A DNA stretch of 64,000 nucleotides from Streptomyces sp. AC512_CC834. GTDB taxonomy: Bacteria; Actinomycetota; Actinomycetes; Streptomycetales; Streptomycetaceae. Each line of letters starts with the position of its first letter. Position 1 is the first letter of the stretch. Below, one piece after another: positions 34,803 through 43,929 of the stretch. Where the stretch lies: contig NZ_JAGMUO010000065.1 in NCBI RefSeq assembly GCF_019049325.1, positions 1-64,000 on the forward strand, given 5' to 3'. The position numbers and the translations under genes are program-made. The notes under the pieces were generated by a model. That model was not told the origin of the DNA, ran no database searches, and saw nothing but the letters and a program-made list of their open reading frames with translations.

Positions 34803-35810
34803 ATGGTCCAGACGGCACGTTTCGCGCGGTTTCCGCTGGGACATTTCCCGACCGCCCTCGAACCGATGGAGCGGCTGACCGACCACCTGCGGGAGAGCCA
34901 CGCCTCGGTGCCCAACCTGTGGATCAAGCGTGACGACTGCACGGGTCTCGCGACCGGCGGCAACAAGACGCGGAAGCTGGAGTTCCTGGTCGGTGAGGCG
35001 ATCCAGCAGGGCGCCGACGTCGTCATCACCCAGGGCGCGACGCAGTCCAACCACGCCCGGCAGACCGCCGCGGCGGCCGTCCGCGCCGGCATGAAGTGCA
35101 AGCTGTTCCTCGAGAAGCGCCAGACACGGGACGCGGAGTACGAACTCTCCGGCAACGTGCTCCTGGACGAACTGCTCGGAGCGGAGGTCGTCGAGCGCGT
35201 ACCGGCCGGCACCGACATGCAGGAGGCCATGGAGATGCTGGCCGACGAGCTGCGCGCCAACGGCAGGCGCCCGTACGTGATTCCCGGCGGCGGTTCCAAC
35301 CCGCTGGGGGCGGTGGGCTACGTCCAGTGCGCGCAGGAGCTGGAGGCGGCTCCCGTCGCCGTCGACTGGGTGGTGCACGGCACCGGGAGCACGGGGACCC
35401 AGGCCGGCCTCGTCGCCGGTCTGCGGGCGATGCACAGCCCGGCGAAAGTGCTCGGGATCAGTGTGCGGCAGCCGGAGGAGGCCCAGATCTCCGCCGTACT
35501 GGGCCTGGCGGAACGCACGGCGGCCCTCATCGGGGCCGAGGGCGCGGTCACGCGGGACGACATCCTGGTCGACGACCGCTGGGTCGGCGGCGGCTACGGC
35601 GTACCGACGGACACCATGATCGAGGCGGTCCGCCTCGTCGCCTCCACCGAAGGTGTCCTGCTCGATCCCGTCTACTCGGGCAAGGGCTTCGCCGGCCTGC
35701 TGGGCAACATAGCCGAAGGCCGCTTCGCCACCGACGACAACGTCGTCTTCCTGCACACCGGCGGGAGCGCGGCGCTGTTCGGCTACCGGTCCACGTTCCA
35801 GACGCCATGA
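34803..35810 (+). CDS. PLP-dependent cysteate sulfo-lyase/D-cysteine desulfhydrase-like enzyme
   Basis: This 335-residue fold-type II PLP enzyme has the Schiff-base Lys 55 in LATGGNKTRKLEFL. The substrate loop is GATQSNHARQT (78-88), the phosphate/glycine loop is VIPGGGSNPLGAVGY and late motifs are GTGSTGTQAGLVAG and DPVYSGKGFAGL. It belongs to the ACC deaminase/D-cysteine desulfhydrase family. The opening (ARFPLGHFPTALEPM pattern) and context lean toward the CuyA branch, which converts cysteate to pyruvate, ammonia and sulfite. Motifs alone cannot separate CuyA from DcyD. The racemase gene overlaps its stop codon. Confidence 0.86.
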   Translation: MVQTARFARFPLGHFPTALEPMERLTDHLRESHASVPNLWIKRDDCTGLATGGNKTRKLEFLVGEAIQQGADVVITQGATQSNHARQTAAAAVRAGMKCKLFLEKRQTRDAEYELSGNVLLDELLGAEVVERVPAGTDMQEAMEMLADELRANGRRPYVIPGGGSNPLGAVGYVQCAQELEAAPVAVDWVVHGTGSTGTQAGLVAGLRAMHSPAKVLGISVRQPEEAQISAVLGLAERTAALIGAEGAVTRDDILVDDRWVGGGYGVPTDTMIEAVRLVASTEGVLLDPVYSGKGFAGLLGNIAEGRFATDDNVVFLHTGGSAALFGYRSTFQTP

Positions 35811-36544
35811 GCGGGCACGACCACCTGGTGGGCATCCTCGGCGGCATGGGGCCGGCCGCCACCGCCGAGTTCTACACCAAACTCGTCCGCCGCACGCCGG
35901 TCACCCGCGACCAGGACCACCTCCGGGTCGCGATCTGGGCCGACCCGACCGTCCCCGACCGCGTCGGGGCCGTACTCGGCGGCACCACCGACCCCTACCC
36001 CGCGATGCTGGCCGGTGCTCGGCGGCTGCGCGACCTCGGCGCGACCGTCGCCGTGATGCCGTGCCACACCGCGCACGTCTTCCTGCCCGCCCTCGTCAGG
36101 GACTCGGGTCTGCGGTTCCTGGACATGGTCGCCGAGACGGTGGCCGAACTGGAGCGGCGGCCCGGTGCGTCCGGCGGCGTCGGCCTGCTCGGCACCCGCG
36201 CGACGCTGGCCTCGGGCCTCTACCAGCGGCGGCTGCGGGAAGAACGGTTCGACGTCGTACTGCCCGAGGAACCGGCCCAGTTGCAGGTCGACCTCGCGAT
36301 CCGGAAGGTCAAGCAGGGCAACCCCGAGGCGGCCGGCCGGCACCTCGACAACGCGGTGCGCGCGATGGCCCGAACCGACGCCCGCACGATCGTCCTGGCC
36401 TGCACCGAACTCCCCCTGGCGGCACGGCACCTGACCTCGACGGGCGGCACGGACCTCCTCGATCCCACCGACCTGCTGGCCGACGCGGTGATCCGGGAGT
36501 GCAGTGCCCCGCCGCCCGCGGCGAAGCACCGGAAGGCCGGCTAG
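35807..36544 (+). CDS. aspartate/glutamate racemase-family protein
   Basis: This 245-residue PLP-independent amino-acid racemase has both catalytic cysteines: Cys 86 in MPCHTAH and Cys 199 in LACTELP. The N-terminal HLVGILGGMGPAATAEFYTK is typical of YgeA/RacD-type enzymes. ATG 35807 overlaps the stop of the sulfo-lyase-like gene (ATGA). Coupling suggests it interconverts enantiomers of that enzyme's substrate (cysteate, aspartate or a similar acid). That role is inferred from context. Confidence 0.9.
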   Translation: MSGHDHLVGILGGMGPAATAEFYTKLVRRTPVTRDQDHLRVAIWADPTVPDRVGAVLGGTTDPYPAMLAGARRLRDLGATVAVMPCHTAHVFLPALVRDSGLRFLDMVAETVAELERRPGASGGVGLLGTRATLASGLYQRRLREERFDVVLPEEPAQLQVDLAIRKVKQGNPEAAGRHLDNAVRAMARTDARTIVLACTELPLAARHLTSTGGTDLLDPTDLLADAVIRECSAPPPAAKHRKAG

Positions 36545-36583
36545 AACCGAAGGCGGGAACCGAAGACCAGAACCGGAGGCGGG

Positions 36584-36625
36584 CCGGGGCCCGTCCGGCG
36601 ACCTGATCCGCCGGGCAGGCCCCGG
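36584..36625. terminator. inverted repeat between convergent racemase and LysR genes
   Basis: CCGGGGCC at 36584 and GGCCCCGG at 36618 form a perfect 8-bp stem with a long (26-base) loop just past both genes. Two near-identical 14-base direct repeats (GAACCGAAGGCGGG-like) lie just before it at 36544-36582. There is no T-run. Confidence 0.4.
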
Positions 36626-37531
36626 TCAGGAGCCGGTCATCGCCAGTTCGGCGGCTCGGTGCCAGATGGCGGCCGCACGCGAGGGCACCTTGTCGCTCGG
36701 CACGCGGTAGAGCCGGATCTCGAGTCTGGCGGTCAGCGACGGGTCACCGACCTGCCGCAGGGACCCGGCGGCCAGTTCGGCGCTCACCAGCCGGCCGGGC
36801 AGCCAGCCGACTCCCAGACCCGCGCCGATGAGCGCCGCGAGTCCGGAGGTGAAGTCGCTCTGCGCAACGGGCGTGAGGTGCAGGTCCCGCTCCGCCAGGA
36901 CGCGTTCGGTCACGCGGCCGAGGAAGGCACCCTGGCTGTGCGTGACCACGGGGACGGGACGGGCGGCGGTACCGGGCAGCGAGAAGTCGGGGTGCCCGCC
37001 GCTCACCGAGGTGTACGGGGCCAGCACGTCCTCCGCCAGCACCATCCACTCGACGTCGGCGACCGGGATGCTCAGCGGCAGGGACGGATCCGCGTAGGCG
37101 AGCAGCAGGTCGCAGCCGCCGTGGAACAGCGCGTCGTAGGCGTCGAGCGTGTTGGACGGCAGCAGTACGCACGGCACGGGCCCCTGCTCGCCGCAACGCG
37201 CCCACCACTGGGCGAAGAACGTCGTGGCCAGCGTGTGGGTGACCGCGACCCGCACGGCGCCTCGCGGTGCCCGTTGCCGACCGCGGATCTCGTCACGGAC
37301 CGCGCCGATGGCCGCCACGGTCTCGATCGCACCGGCCCGGACCTTGGCACCCGCCGGCGTCAGGCTCACGGGATAGGTCGAGCGGTCCACCAGCGGCTCA
37401 CCGAACCAGATCTCCAGCGCGCGGATCCGGCGGCTGAAGGCGGGCTGGCTCACGTGCTGCGCCTCCGCGGCGCGCGTGAAGCTGCCGTGCTCGACGAGTG
37501 CGAGGAAACTTTCCAGCCAGCCGATGTCCAC
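36626..37531 (-). CDS. LysR-family transcriptional regulator
   Basis: This 301-residue protein has an N-terminal winged helix (WLESFLALVEHGSFTRAAEA, then QHVSQPAFSRRIRALE) and a periplasmic-binding-like effector domain. LLAYADPSLPLSIPVADVEW and GLAALIGAGLGVGWLPG are visible. GTG 37531 is the start. It is convergent with the racemase gene. It may regulate the upstream sulfo-lyase genes, or the now-broken sigma factor gene on its other side. Confidence 0.9.
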   Translation of the reverse strand: MDIGWLESFLALVEHGSFTRAAEAQHVSQPAFSRRIRALEIWFGEPLVDRSTYPVSLTPAGAKVRAGAIETVAAIGAVRDEIRGRQRAPRGAVRVAVTHTLATTFFAQWWARCGEQGPVPCVLLPSNTLDAYDALFHGGCDLLLAYADPSLPLSIPVADVEWMVLAEDVLAPYTSVSGGHPDFSLPGTAARPVPVVTHSQGAFLGRVTERVLAERDLHLTPVAQSDFTSGLAALIGAGLGVGWLPGRLVSAELAAGSLRQVGDPSLTARLEIRLYRVPSDKVPSRAAAIWHRAAELAMTGS

Positions 37532-37680
37532 GCGCGGAGTCTAGCGAGACCGCGCGCGGACGGCCGCAGGCAAGCGGACGACAACGTTTGGCCAATGGCT
37601 CTCGGAGACTACGGGTTCCATCGCCCCGGCCCGGGACGGAGCGACGCCACACCACCGGCGGCACACGATTGGGCCCACCC

Positions 37681-38203
37681 ATGCACGGGATCACGGATGC
37701 GGTCGGCGTCCGCCCCGCCCGGATCCCGCGTCGCGCACCGGACACCGACCGCGACAGGTGGTTGTTCACCGTGGTCCGGAACCTGGTCACCGACCACCAC
37801 CGGGCCGTGCAGCTCAGGTCCCTGAAACTGATGCCGGCGGAAGAACTCGACGCCGTCCTGGAGAGCCCGGACCACGACCTCACGCTCCACGTGGTGCGCA
37901 GCGCGCTGCTGGACCTCAACGAGCAGCGGACCGTGATCGGGATCGTGTACTGCCTGGAAGTACACCGTGACCCAGGCCGCGGAACACCTCGGCATCCCGC
38001 CCGGCACCGTCAAGAGCCGCGCCTTCTACGCCGTACGGGCCCTGCGCAAGGCCTTGGAGGACCGGGGCGTTCCGGTCGGCTCAGCCAACACACACTTTCC
38101 CGGGTGGGCCGAGGCTCCCCCGGCTCAGCGAACACAGCGTGACCGCGGCGGTGAGCAGGAGGAGAAGCCCTGCACCGGCAACGCCCCTGACGCCGTGGCG
38201 TAA
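37681..38203 (+). pseudogene. ECF sigma factor (SigL-like), truncated and frameshifted
   Basis: The first frame from ATG 37681 gives DRDRWLFTVVRNLVTDHHRA, the region-2 end, and LLDLNEQRTVIGIVY, the start of region 4. At about 37950 one extra base shifts the frame (YCLEV in place of Y-LEY). The true continuation is TVTQAAEHLGIPPGTVKSRA, then FYAVRALRKALEDRGV. Most of region 2 is also missing at the front. Both damage types make it nonfunctional. It resembles the SigK/SigL branch of the intact sigma gene at 32.4-33.0 kb. Confidence 0.75.
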
Positions 38204-38418
38204 CGCGCCGACAGCAGGCCCGCGCCGCCCGGAAGTTCCAGAGCGCCCATCCCCCGGCACGCCCCCCGGGGGAAAGCCGCACGCGGCACAGCCGTCAGCG
38301 CGATATTCACCGGGGTGTCTCCCTCTCCTTGCCACATGGCTCGGCCGACCGTGGCCCAAGGCACGAGCACTCGGCCAAGAGGGACACGTTGGGGCTTGAG
38401 GAGACGCGGCCGTGCGCG

Positions 38419-39543
38419 TCACAGGGAGGACGTCAGGTACTGCAACAGGAGGCTGGTGGCCGAGACCACGATCCACAGACAGGCTCCCAGCAGAAGCGGC
38501 CGGGGGCCGGCACGGCGCAGCCCGCGCAGGTCGGTCGTCAGGCCGATCGCGGAGAGCGCCGCGGTGATCAGGAAGACGCACAGCGTGGTGAGGCCCGAGT
38601 GGGCCCGGGACGGGATGAGCCCGAGGGTGTTGACCAGAGCGGTCAGCAGGAATCCGACGAGGAACCAGGGCACCAGCTTCAGGACGTTCAGGCGCGGGGC
38701 GTGACCCGGGCCGTCGGTGCCCAGAGTGTCGGTGCCCAGGGCGAGGGCGCGGCGCTTGGTCAGCGCGGCCAGCCACAGACAGATCGGGATGATCAGGAGG
38801 GTCCGCGTGAGCTTGACGACGACCGCGTACTGCCCGGCCTCGTCTCCGTAGGTGGCGGCGGCGGCCACGACCGACGACGTGTCGTTGACCGCGGTACCGG
38901 CGAAGAGTCCGAAGGCCTGCTGGCTCATGTCCAGCAGGTGGCCCAGGAGCGGGAAGACGAGCACCGCGACGATGTTGAACAGGAAGATCGTCGACACCGC
39001 GTAGGCGACCTCCGCGCTCGCGGCTCCGATGACCGGAGTGACCGCCGCGATCGCGGAAGCGCCGCAGATGCTGGTGCCGACGCCGATCAGGGTGCGCAGG
39101 TCACGTGCGATGCCCAGCCGGCGTCCGACGAAGTATGCGGCGGCCAGACAGGCCACCAGCGACCCCAGCATGACCGGCAGCGAACTTCCCCCGACCCGCA
39201 CGACCTGAGTGAGCGAGAGCTGGCATCCGAGCAGCACGACCGACAGTTGCAGTACGAACGTGCTCGCCGTGGTGAGTCCCGGCCGAAGCCGCTTTCCCGG
39301 TCGCCGCGCCGCCGACAGGGCGACACCGATGACGATGCCGGCGACCGGGCCTCCGACCAGGGGGAACCAGCCGCCCACCACGGTGGCCACCGCGGCGATG
39401 GCCACGGCGACTGCCAGCCCCGGCAGCCGCTCCACGAGCCGCCGCGACCACGGGCCGCCGGATGCGGCGGCCTCCGCTCCGGTGGTCCGCTCCGTGGTCG
39501 CCCCGGTCCGGTCGGGGGCCGTACTGCCGCTGTCGTCGCTCAT
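38419..39543 (-). CDS. YeiH-family (UPF0324) putative sulfate/sulfite exporter
   Basis: This 374-residue protein has about ten transmembrane helices. Family landmarks are LPGLAVAVAIAAVATVVGGW, VLLGCQLSLTQVV, LIGVGTSICGASAIAAVTPV and GLFAGTAVNDTSSVVAAAAT. The hydrophilic N-terminus (about 30 residues) is Ser/Thr/Asp-rich. Members are annotated as putative sulfate exporters and often sit beside a divergent LysR gene, as here (39663). Near the cysteate-type genes it could export sulfite or sulfate released from sulfonates. The substrate is not proven for the family. Confidence 0.88.
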   Translation of the reverse strand: MSDDSGSTAPDRTGATTERTTGAEAAASGGPWSRRLVERLPGLAVAVAIAAVATVVGGWFPLVGGPVAGIVIGVALSAARRPGKRLRPGLTTASTFVLQLSVVLLGCQLSLTQVVRVGGSSLPVMLGSLVACLAAAYFVGRRLGIARDLRTLIGVGTSICGASAIAAVTPVIGAASAEVAYAVSTIFLFNIVAVLVFPLLGHLLDMSQQAFGLFAGTAVNDTSSVVAAAATYGDEAGQYAVVVKLTRTLLIIPICLWLAALTKRRALALGTDTLGTDGPGHAPRLNVLKLVPWFLVGFLLTALVNTLGLIPSRAHSGLTTLCVFLITAALSAIGLTTDLRGLRRAGPRPLLLGACLWIVVSATSLLLQYLTSSL

Positions 39544-39583
39544 GGCCTCACTGTGGGCAGCCCTCTGACCAGGCCGGTAGCCC

Positions 39584-39596
39584 CCTCATGGTGAGG
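39584..39596. promoter_or_regulatory. candidate LysR operator in divergent promoter
   Basis: CCTCATGGTGAGG is a perfect 5-bp inverted repeat with a 3-base centre in the 119-bp gap between the exporter and its divergent LysR gene. A second AT-rich stretch (GGTCATAAAC) follows. This is a plausible LysR recognition site. Confidence 0.4.
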
Positions 39597-39662
39597 AGGT
39601 CATAAACAAGGGGAATGACTCCACCGGCTGACTGACCGCACGGCCGTTCATACGCTTGTGCC

Positions 39663-40565
39663 ATGAGTGGTCTGCCGGATGTCGAAGCGCTGCGGCTGCT
39701 GGTTCTCGTCGGAGAACTGGGCAGCCTGGGCAAGGCGGCCGCCGAGCTCGGTATCGCCCAGCCCTCGGCGAGCAAGCGGGTGGCGACCCTGGAGCGCAGG
39801 CTGGGCCTGGCGCTCATCGAACGCACCCGGCGCGGGTCGACTCTGACGACGGACGGTCAGGCGGTGGCCGGCCGGTCGCAGCGCGTCCTGGACGAACTCA
39901 CGGCGCTCATGGCGGACGTGGAGGCCCAGCGCGGCAGGCTCAACGGCACCCTGCGGGTGGCGGCCAGCATGACGGTGGCGGAGTACCTGGCCCCGTCCTG
40001 GATCGGCGAACTATGCCGAACCCACCCGCACCTGCATGTCGGTCTGCAGGTCACCAACAGTGAGCATGTCCCGGAGCTGCTCCGCAGCGGTGCGGTGGAA
40101 ATCGGGTTCGTCGAGTCCCCTCACGTCCCCCGCGGCCTGACCTGCACAACAGTGGCCACCGACAGCCTGATCGTCGTGGTGGCGCCCGCCCACCCCTGGG
40201 CGCGGCGCCGCAGCCCCCTGGTGGCCGCTGAACTCGCCGCCACCGCCCTGGTCGTCCGCGAACGCGGCTCGGGCACCCGGGACGCCCTGGAGCGGGCCCT
40301 GCGCCGGGCCGGGGCGGGGGAAACCCGTCCGCTGCTGGAACTGGGCTCGGCGGCCGCCGTACGTGGGGCCGTGATCGCGGGAACCGCGCCGGCGGTGATC
40401 AGTGAACTCGCCGTGGGAACGGACATAGCCGACGGCCGGCTCGTGCAAGTGAGCATTGAGGGCGTCGAACTGCGCCGCGTTCTGCGGGCGGTGTGGCCTT
40501 CGGGACGGTCCCTGATCGGCCCTGCCGCCGACCTGCTCACCGTCGCCGCACGGCGGCGGGAGTAA
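39663..40565 (+). CDS. LysR-family regulator (YeiE-like) divergent from the exporter
   Basis: This 300-residue regulator has a winged helix (LRLLVLVGELGSLGKAAAEL, then GIAQPSASKRVATLERRLG) and an effector-binding domain (LRVAASMTVAEYLAPSWIGE, LRSGAVEIGFVESP). YeiE-type regulators are known partners of YeiH-type exporters and respond to sulfite in some bacteria. The ATG at 39663 is the natural start. I infer that it controls the divergent exporter gene. Confidence 0.9.
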   Translation: MSGLPDVEALRLLVLVGELGSLGKAAAELGIAQPSASKRVATLERRLGLALIERTRRGSTLTTDGQAVAGRSQRVLDELTALMADVEAQRGRLNGTLRVAASMTVAEYLAPSWIGELCRTHPHLHVGLQVTNSEHVPELLRSGAVEIGFVESPHVPRGLTCTTVATDSLIVVVAPAHPWARRRSPLVAAELAATALVVRERGSGTRDALERALRRAGAGETRPLLELGSAAAVRGAVIAGTAPAVISELAVGTDIADGRLVQVSIEGVELRRVLRAVWPSGRSLIGPAADLLTVAARRRE

Positions 40566-41480
40566 CCGGGTGCGGCCCGTCCGATCGGGACGGACCGTAC
40601 CCGGGCGGCACAGTCTCCTGGGGGAGTAGAGGCGTGCCGCTGCGGGCGAACACGACGCCCTCGCAAACGGATACGCACGCCTCACGCAACCTGTTGAAGG
40701 AGGTCGCCTCACAACGGCAGGGTTATGCCCGGTTCCCGCATGACGGTCGAAGGAGGCCCGCCCTCCGAGCGTTCGGTCTTGTAGCCCCTGATACGGGCCT
40801 CGATGGTGCGGGGGTCGACGGCTTCGGCCGGCGCGCCATGGCGTAGAGGCCCTCGGGCTCGGCGTCACGGTCGTGGGGCAGCAGCCAGAAGACCCGTCGG
40901 CGGAACGTGCCGGACGAACGGGGCGCATTCGCCCTGGGACTCAACCGGGCGTAACCGACCATGCGGCCGTCACGGTGATGCGCCGGTTTGCCACCACGAG
41001 TGGGCAGCCGGTCCAGGCTCTGGCGAACGTTGTCGAGCGGCCCGACGTCGGGCGGCGCATGGTGCCCTGGGAGATGCAGTGGGCTGCCAGGTTGTCGGCC
41101 AGGGTCTCTTCGACATCAGGGTGCCGGTAGTCGTTGAGCAGTGTGCTGGCGATGGTCGGCGCGTGTTTACGTGCGGCCGCGGGAGCCTCGGCGACTGTAA
41201 AGACGGCTGAGGCGCAGGCAAGTGCCTTGGCGTCCGTGTCCTTGGGGTGGTTCGGTGTGGGGCGGGAACGCGCCTTGGGAACGGCGTCATTGCGGTAGGC
41301 AAGGGCCAGACAGTCTGCTGCGCGGCGTGGTGGTCGCCTACCGGGTCATCGGGGATGCTGCAGCCGCCGCTGTCGTTCGTCGAGGTGTGGGCACAACACC
41401 TGAACCTTCGCAGCGAGTTGACCACGAACCTCGCTGAAGACGCTCACACCACAACAACGAGCCGCATCCCGGGAAGCAAC
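40566..41480. other. decayed stretch without intact gene
   Basis: About 900 bases contain only fragments. On the minus strand DNVRQSLDRLPTRGGKPAHH and RMVGYARLSPRANAPRSSGT, then FWLLPHDRDAEPEGLYAMAR look protein-like but change frame and match no family I recognise. It appears to be a graveyard of one or two genes between the LysR gene and the dynamin-like gene. Confidence 0.4.
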
Positions 41481-41650
41481 ACCTTGATTCTCTGCGAGCC
41501 CTGAGGGCGCAGTCCAGGGCGGCGCACAGGGCGGACACCGATGCCGTAGGCAGTTCGAGGCCGGCCCGCTCGACGAGCAGGCGGCGCAGTTCGGTGCCGG
41601 TCCGGATACCGCGCTGTGCCGCGGTCGTCCGAAGTCTCCACTGGGGAATT
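41480..41650 (-). pseudogene. remnant of a Cro/C1-type (XRE) regulator
   Basis: The minus strand reads QWRLRTTAAQRGIRTGTELR, then RLLVERAGLELPTASVSALC and AALDCAL. In intact relatives about 15 residues lie between SVSAL and LCAALDCT; these are missing here, so the helix-turn-helix is broken by a short internal deletion. It resembles small XRE proteins associated with Streptomyces mobile elements. It is divergent from the dynamin-like gene. Confidence 0.55.
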
Positions 41651-41696
41651 CCGTGAACGCTCACTCCACCTCGCCGGCCTGGGTTATACCTGTGCC

Positions 41697-43763
41697 GTGA
41701 CTGTGCCGAGGGACGTAGACGAAGTACGCAACGAGTTGCGCGTTGTTCTCGATCGGTGCGAGGTGTGGCTTCGCGCCGCGTCGGCCGCTCCTGAGACTCC
41801 GGCGGAATGGCCACAGGAGGTCCTCACCGACGCGGGCACCATGACACGGTTGAGGACACGTGCGGCCTCAACCCTTATCAACGTGGCGCTGCTGGGTGCT
41901 TTCTCGTCCGGCAAGAGCTTCCTTCTCAGTGGCCTGCAAGGCGGGCTTGAGCTGGTCGAGGTACCGACCGCCGACGGTCACACGGCGGACAAGTTCGTGG
42001 GCCTCCTGCCCTCATCCCCCGTCCCCACCACTGCGTGTCCCGCCAGTGTGGTTCCGGTGGACGACCAGTCCAGCATCGACGCTGGGGGCACCGGCTATCT
42101 GCGGGTGCGTTTCACGGATTCCGGCGAGGACGGGTGGGAGGAGGTGGGAAACTCCCCGGCCCCCTCTGTCGTCGCGGCGTATGCGATGCAGGAAGCGGAC
42201 GTGACCGACCGGCTCAGGCCTCACCGCGGACGTGAGGTGGCCGAACTCGAGATCATGCTCGCCAGCGCCAAGCTTCCGGCGAAGCTCTACGACCTGCCCG
42301 GCTATGGTTCCCCGAATCCGGTCCACGACATGATCGTCCGGACCGCGATGGCCGACGCGGACTGCTTCATGTACGTGTCGCATGCCAGCCGCACCCTTTC
42401 GGAACGTGACCTTGATCTGATCCGATTCCTGTACGACCACTACTTGTTGTCGGGGAAGCGTGTGGTGTGGGTGGTCACCGCCATCGACGCCGCAGCCAAT
42501 CTCGATCTCCGGAACATCCCGGAGTGGAAGGCGACGATCGCCCGCAACAACACATACCTGCGAGACAATTTCACGCTGCCGAACGGCCGGCCGGATCTCG
42601 GCTTCATCGGTGAAGGCTTTCTGCCTGTCTCCCCCGCTTTGGAAGCACGTGCGGACAAACTCAGCGCAGAGGGAGCCCAGGCCGCGGCACAGCGGCAGCG
42701 TGCCGAAAGCCGCATGGAGACACTGCGCCAGGCGATCGAGGACCTGATCAGTACCGGGACCGGCGCCCGGCACGTCGCAGCGGTGGCGGCGGAGGCCCGG
42801 ATCCTCATGACCCCGCGGCGCCAGGCGCTTGCCGTGCGGCTGCGCGACGAACGCCTTGAGATCGACGAGCTCAAGGAGTTGCTGAAGAGCGAGCGACAAC
42901 GACTGGAGCTCCTCGACACTGCATTGCCGCGCATGCGCGAGGACCTTGAGCGCAAGCTCCACAACCGCATCGCGCGGACCGTTCGTCCCTTCACCCGGCT
43001 GTCCGCCCATCTCCACGCCGAGCTGGACGATGTCATCAGGGCCACGGACCTCAACAGGCCCACCAAGGCGAACCAGATTCAGGTGTCGAAGGCCCAGACG
43101 CTCCGTACATGGATCGAAGGGCCCGCCGGTCCGGCGACGCTGTGGACCGAGGAGTTCGAGAACTTCAAGAAGGACCTGGTCCAAGCGGTGGACCAGGTCT
43201 TCGGCGACAAGGATCTCGCGGGACGGCTTCCGGACTTCACTCTTGACGTGAACAGCCTCTCGCTCCCCCAGCAAAGCCCGCGTTCGACCACCCGCCACGA
43301 CGTGGTGCAGCGGGCAGCGGCGCTGGTCGGCATCGTCACACCCGTCGCAGCCAGCGGGGGCTGGCTGTACGGTCTGGCCGCGGCCGGCACGCTCTTCCCG
43401 CCGGCCGGCCTTGTCGCCGGGGTCGCCGCTCTTGTCTTCATCGGTGTTCAGCGCCGGAAAGGCCGGATCAGTTCCCTGCAAGTTCTCCAGGACGAGTGGA
43501 TCGGCGCGATGGACACCGAAGTCGCCGCGATCAAGGAGCAGTTCACGCTGGCAACGGGTATTCAGGGGACCGATCTCGTCGATCATCTGATGGACAATCT
43601 GGCGCAGTACCGGGAGCAGCTCGAACAGTCCCGCGAGCGCATCAGCGAGCGCATCACAAACCCTGAAAACCAGGTCCGGCAGGGACTCATCGACCAGCTC
43701 GAACCCCTTTGCGCCGAAGCCCACATTCTCCTCGAGTCCCTGCGGGCTTCGGAGTCGCTCTGA
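41697..43763 (+). CDS. dynamin-like GTPase
   Basis: This roughly 688-residue large GTPase has P-loop GAFSSGKS (67-74), G2 Thr in PVPTTACP (about 111), G3 DLPGYGS (199-205) and a G4-like TAID (261-264, not the canonical NKxD). A long helical/coiled-coil stalk (about 350-460, ERLEIDELKELLKSERQRLE pattern) follows. A hydrophobic hairpin at about 540-585 (AAALVGIVTPVAASGGWLYG, then FPPAGLVAGVAALVFIGV) could act as the membrane-inserting tip. A second coiled coil ends the protein. The start is uncertain (GTG 41697; ATG 41616 also possible). No second dynamin gene is adjacent, unlike the DynA/DynB pair of sporulation. Its role may be membrane repair, fusion or phage defence. Confidence 0.85.
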   Translation: MTVPRDVDEVRNELRVVLDRCEVWLRAASAAPETPAEWPQEVLTDAGTMTRLRTRAASTLINVALLGAFSSGKSFLLSGLQGGLELVEVPTADGHTADKFVGLLPSSPVPTTACPASVVPVDDQSSIDAGGTGYLRVRFTDSGEDGWEEVGNSPAPSVVAAYAMQEADVTDRLRPHRGREVAELEIMLASAKLPAKLYDLPGYGSPNPVHDMIVRTAMADADCFMYVSHASRTLSERDLDLIRFLYDHYLLSGKRVVWVVTAIDAAANLDLRNIPEWKATIARNNTYLRDNFTLPNGRPDLGFIGEGFLPVSPALEARADKLSAEGAQAAAQRQRAESRMETLRQAIEDLISTGTGARHVAAVAAEARILMTPRRQALAVRLRDERLEIDELKELLKSERQRLELLDTALPRMREDLERKLHNRIARTVRPFTRLSAHLHAELDDVIRATDLNRPTKANQIQVSKAQTLRTWIEGPAGPATLWTEEFENFKKDLVQAVDQVFGDKDLAGRLPDFTLDVNSLSLPQQSPRSTTRHDVVQRAAALVGIVTPVAASGGWLYGLAAAGTLFPPAGLVAGVAALVFIGVQRRKGRISSLQVLQDEWIGAMDTEVAAIKEQFTLATGIQGTDLVDHLMDNLAQYREQLEQSRERISERITNPENQVRQGLIDQLEPLCAEAHILLESLRASESL

Positions 43764-43929
43764 CGGGACTGCGCCATGCACGTCGCGACGACCCCGGCCC
43801 AGGCCGAATCCCGGGCAGGGCGTCGCGAGCGCGCCCCGGACTCCGCCCGTGATCCGTCATCTGTGGCATGGCCGGGCCATAAGAACAAAAACCGACGCGT
43901 ACGAGCGCATTGCCCCGGGGGATCCCCGG

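Noticed and set aside
42012..43781. 589-codon frame opposite the dynamin-like GTPase
   Set aside because: GTPase motifs are all on the plus strand; the antisense frame has none.
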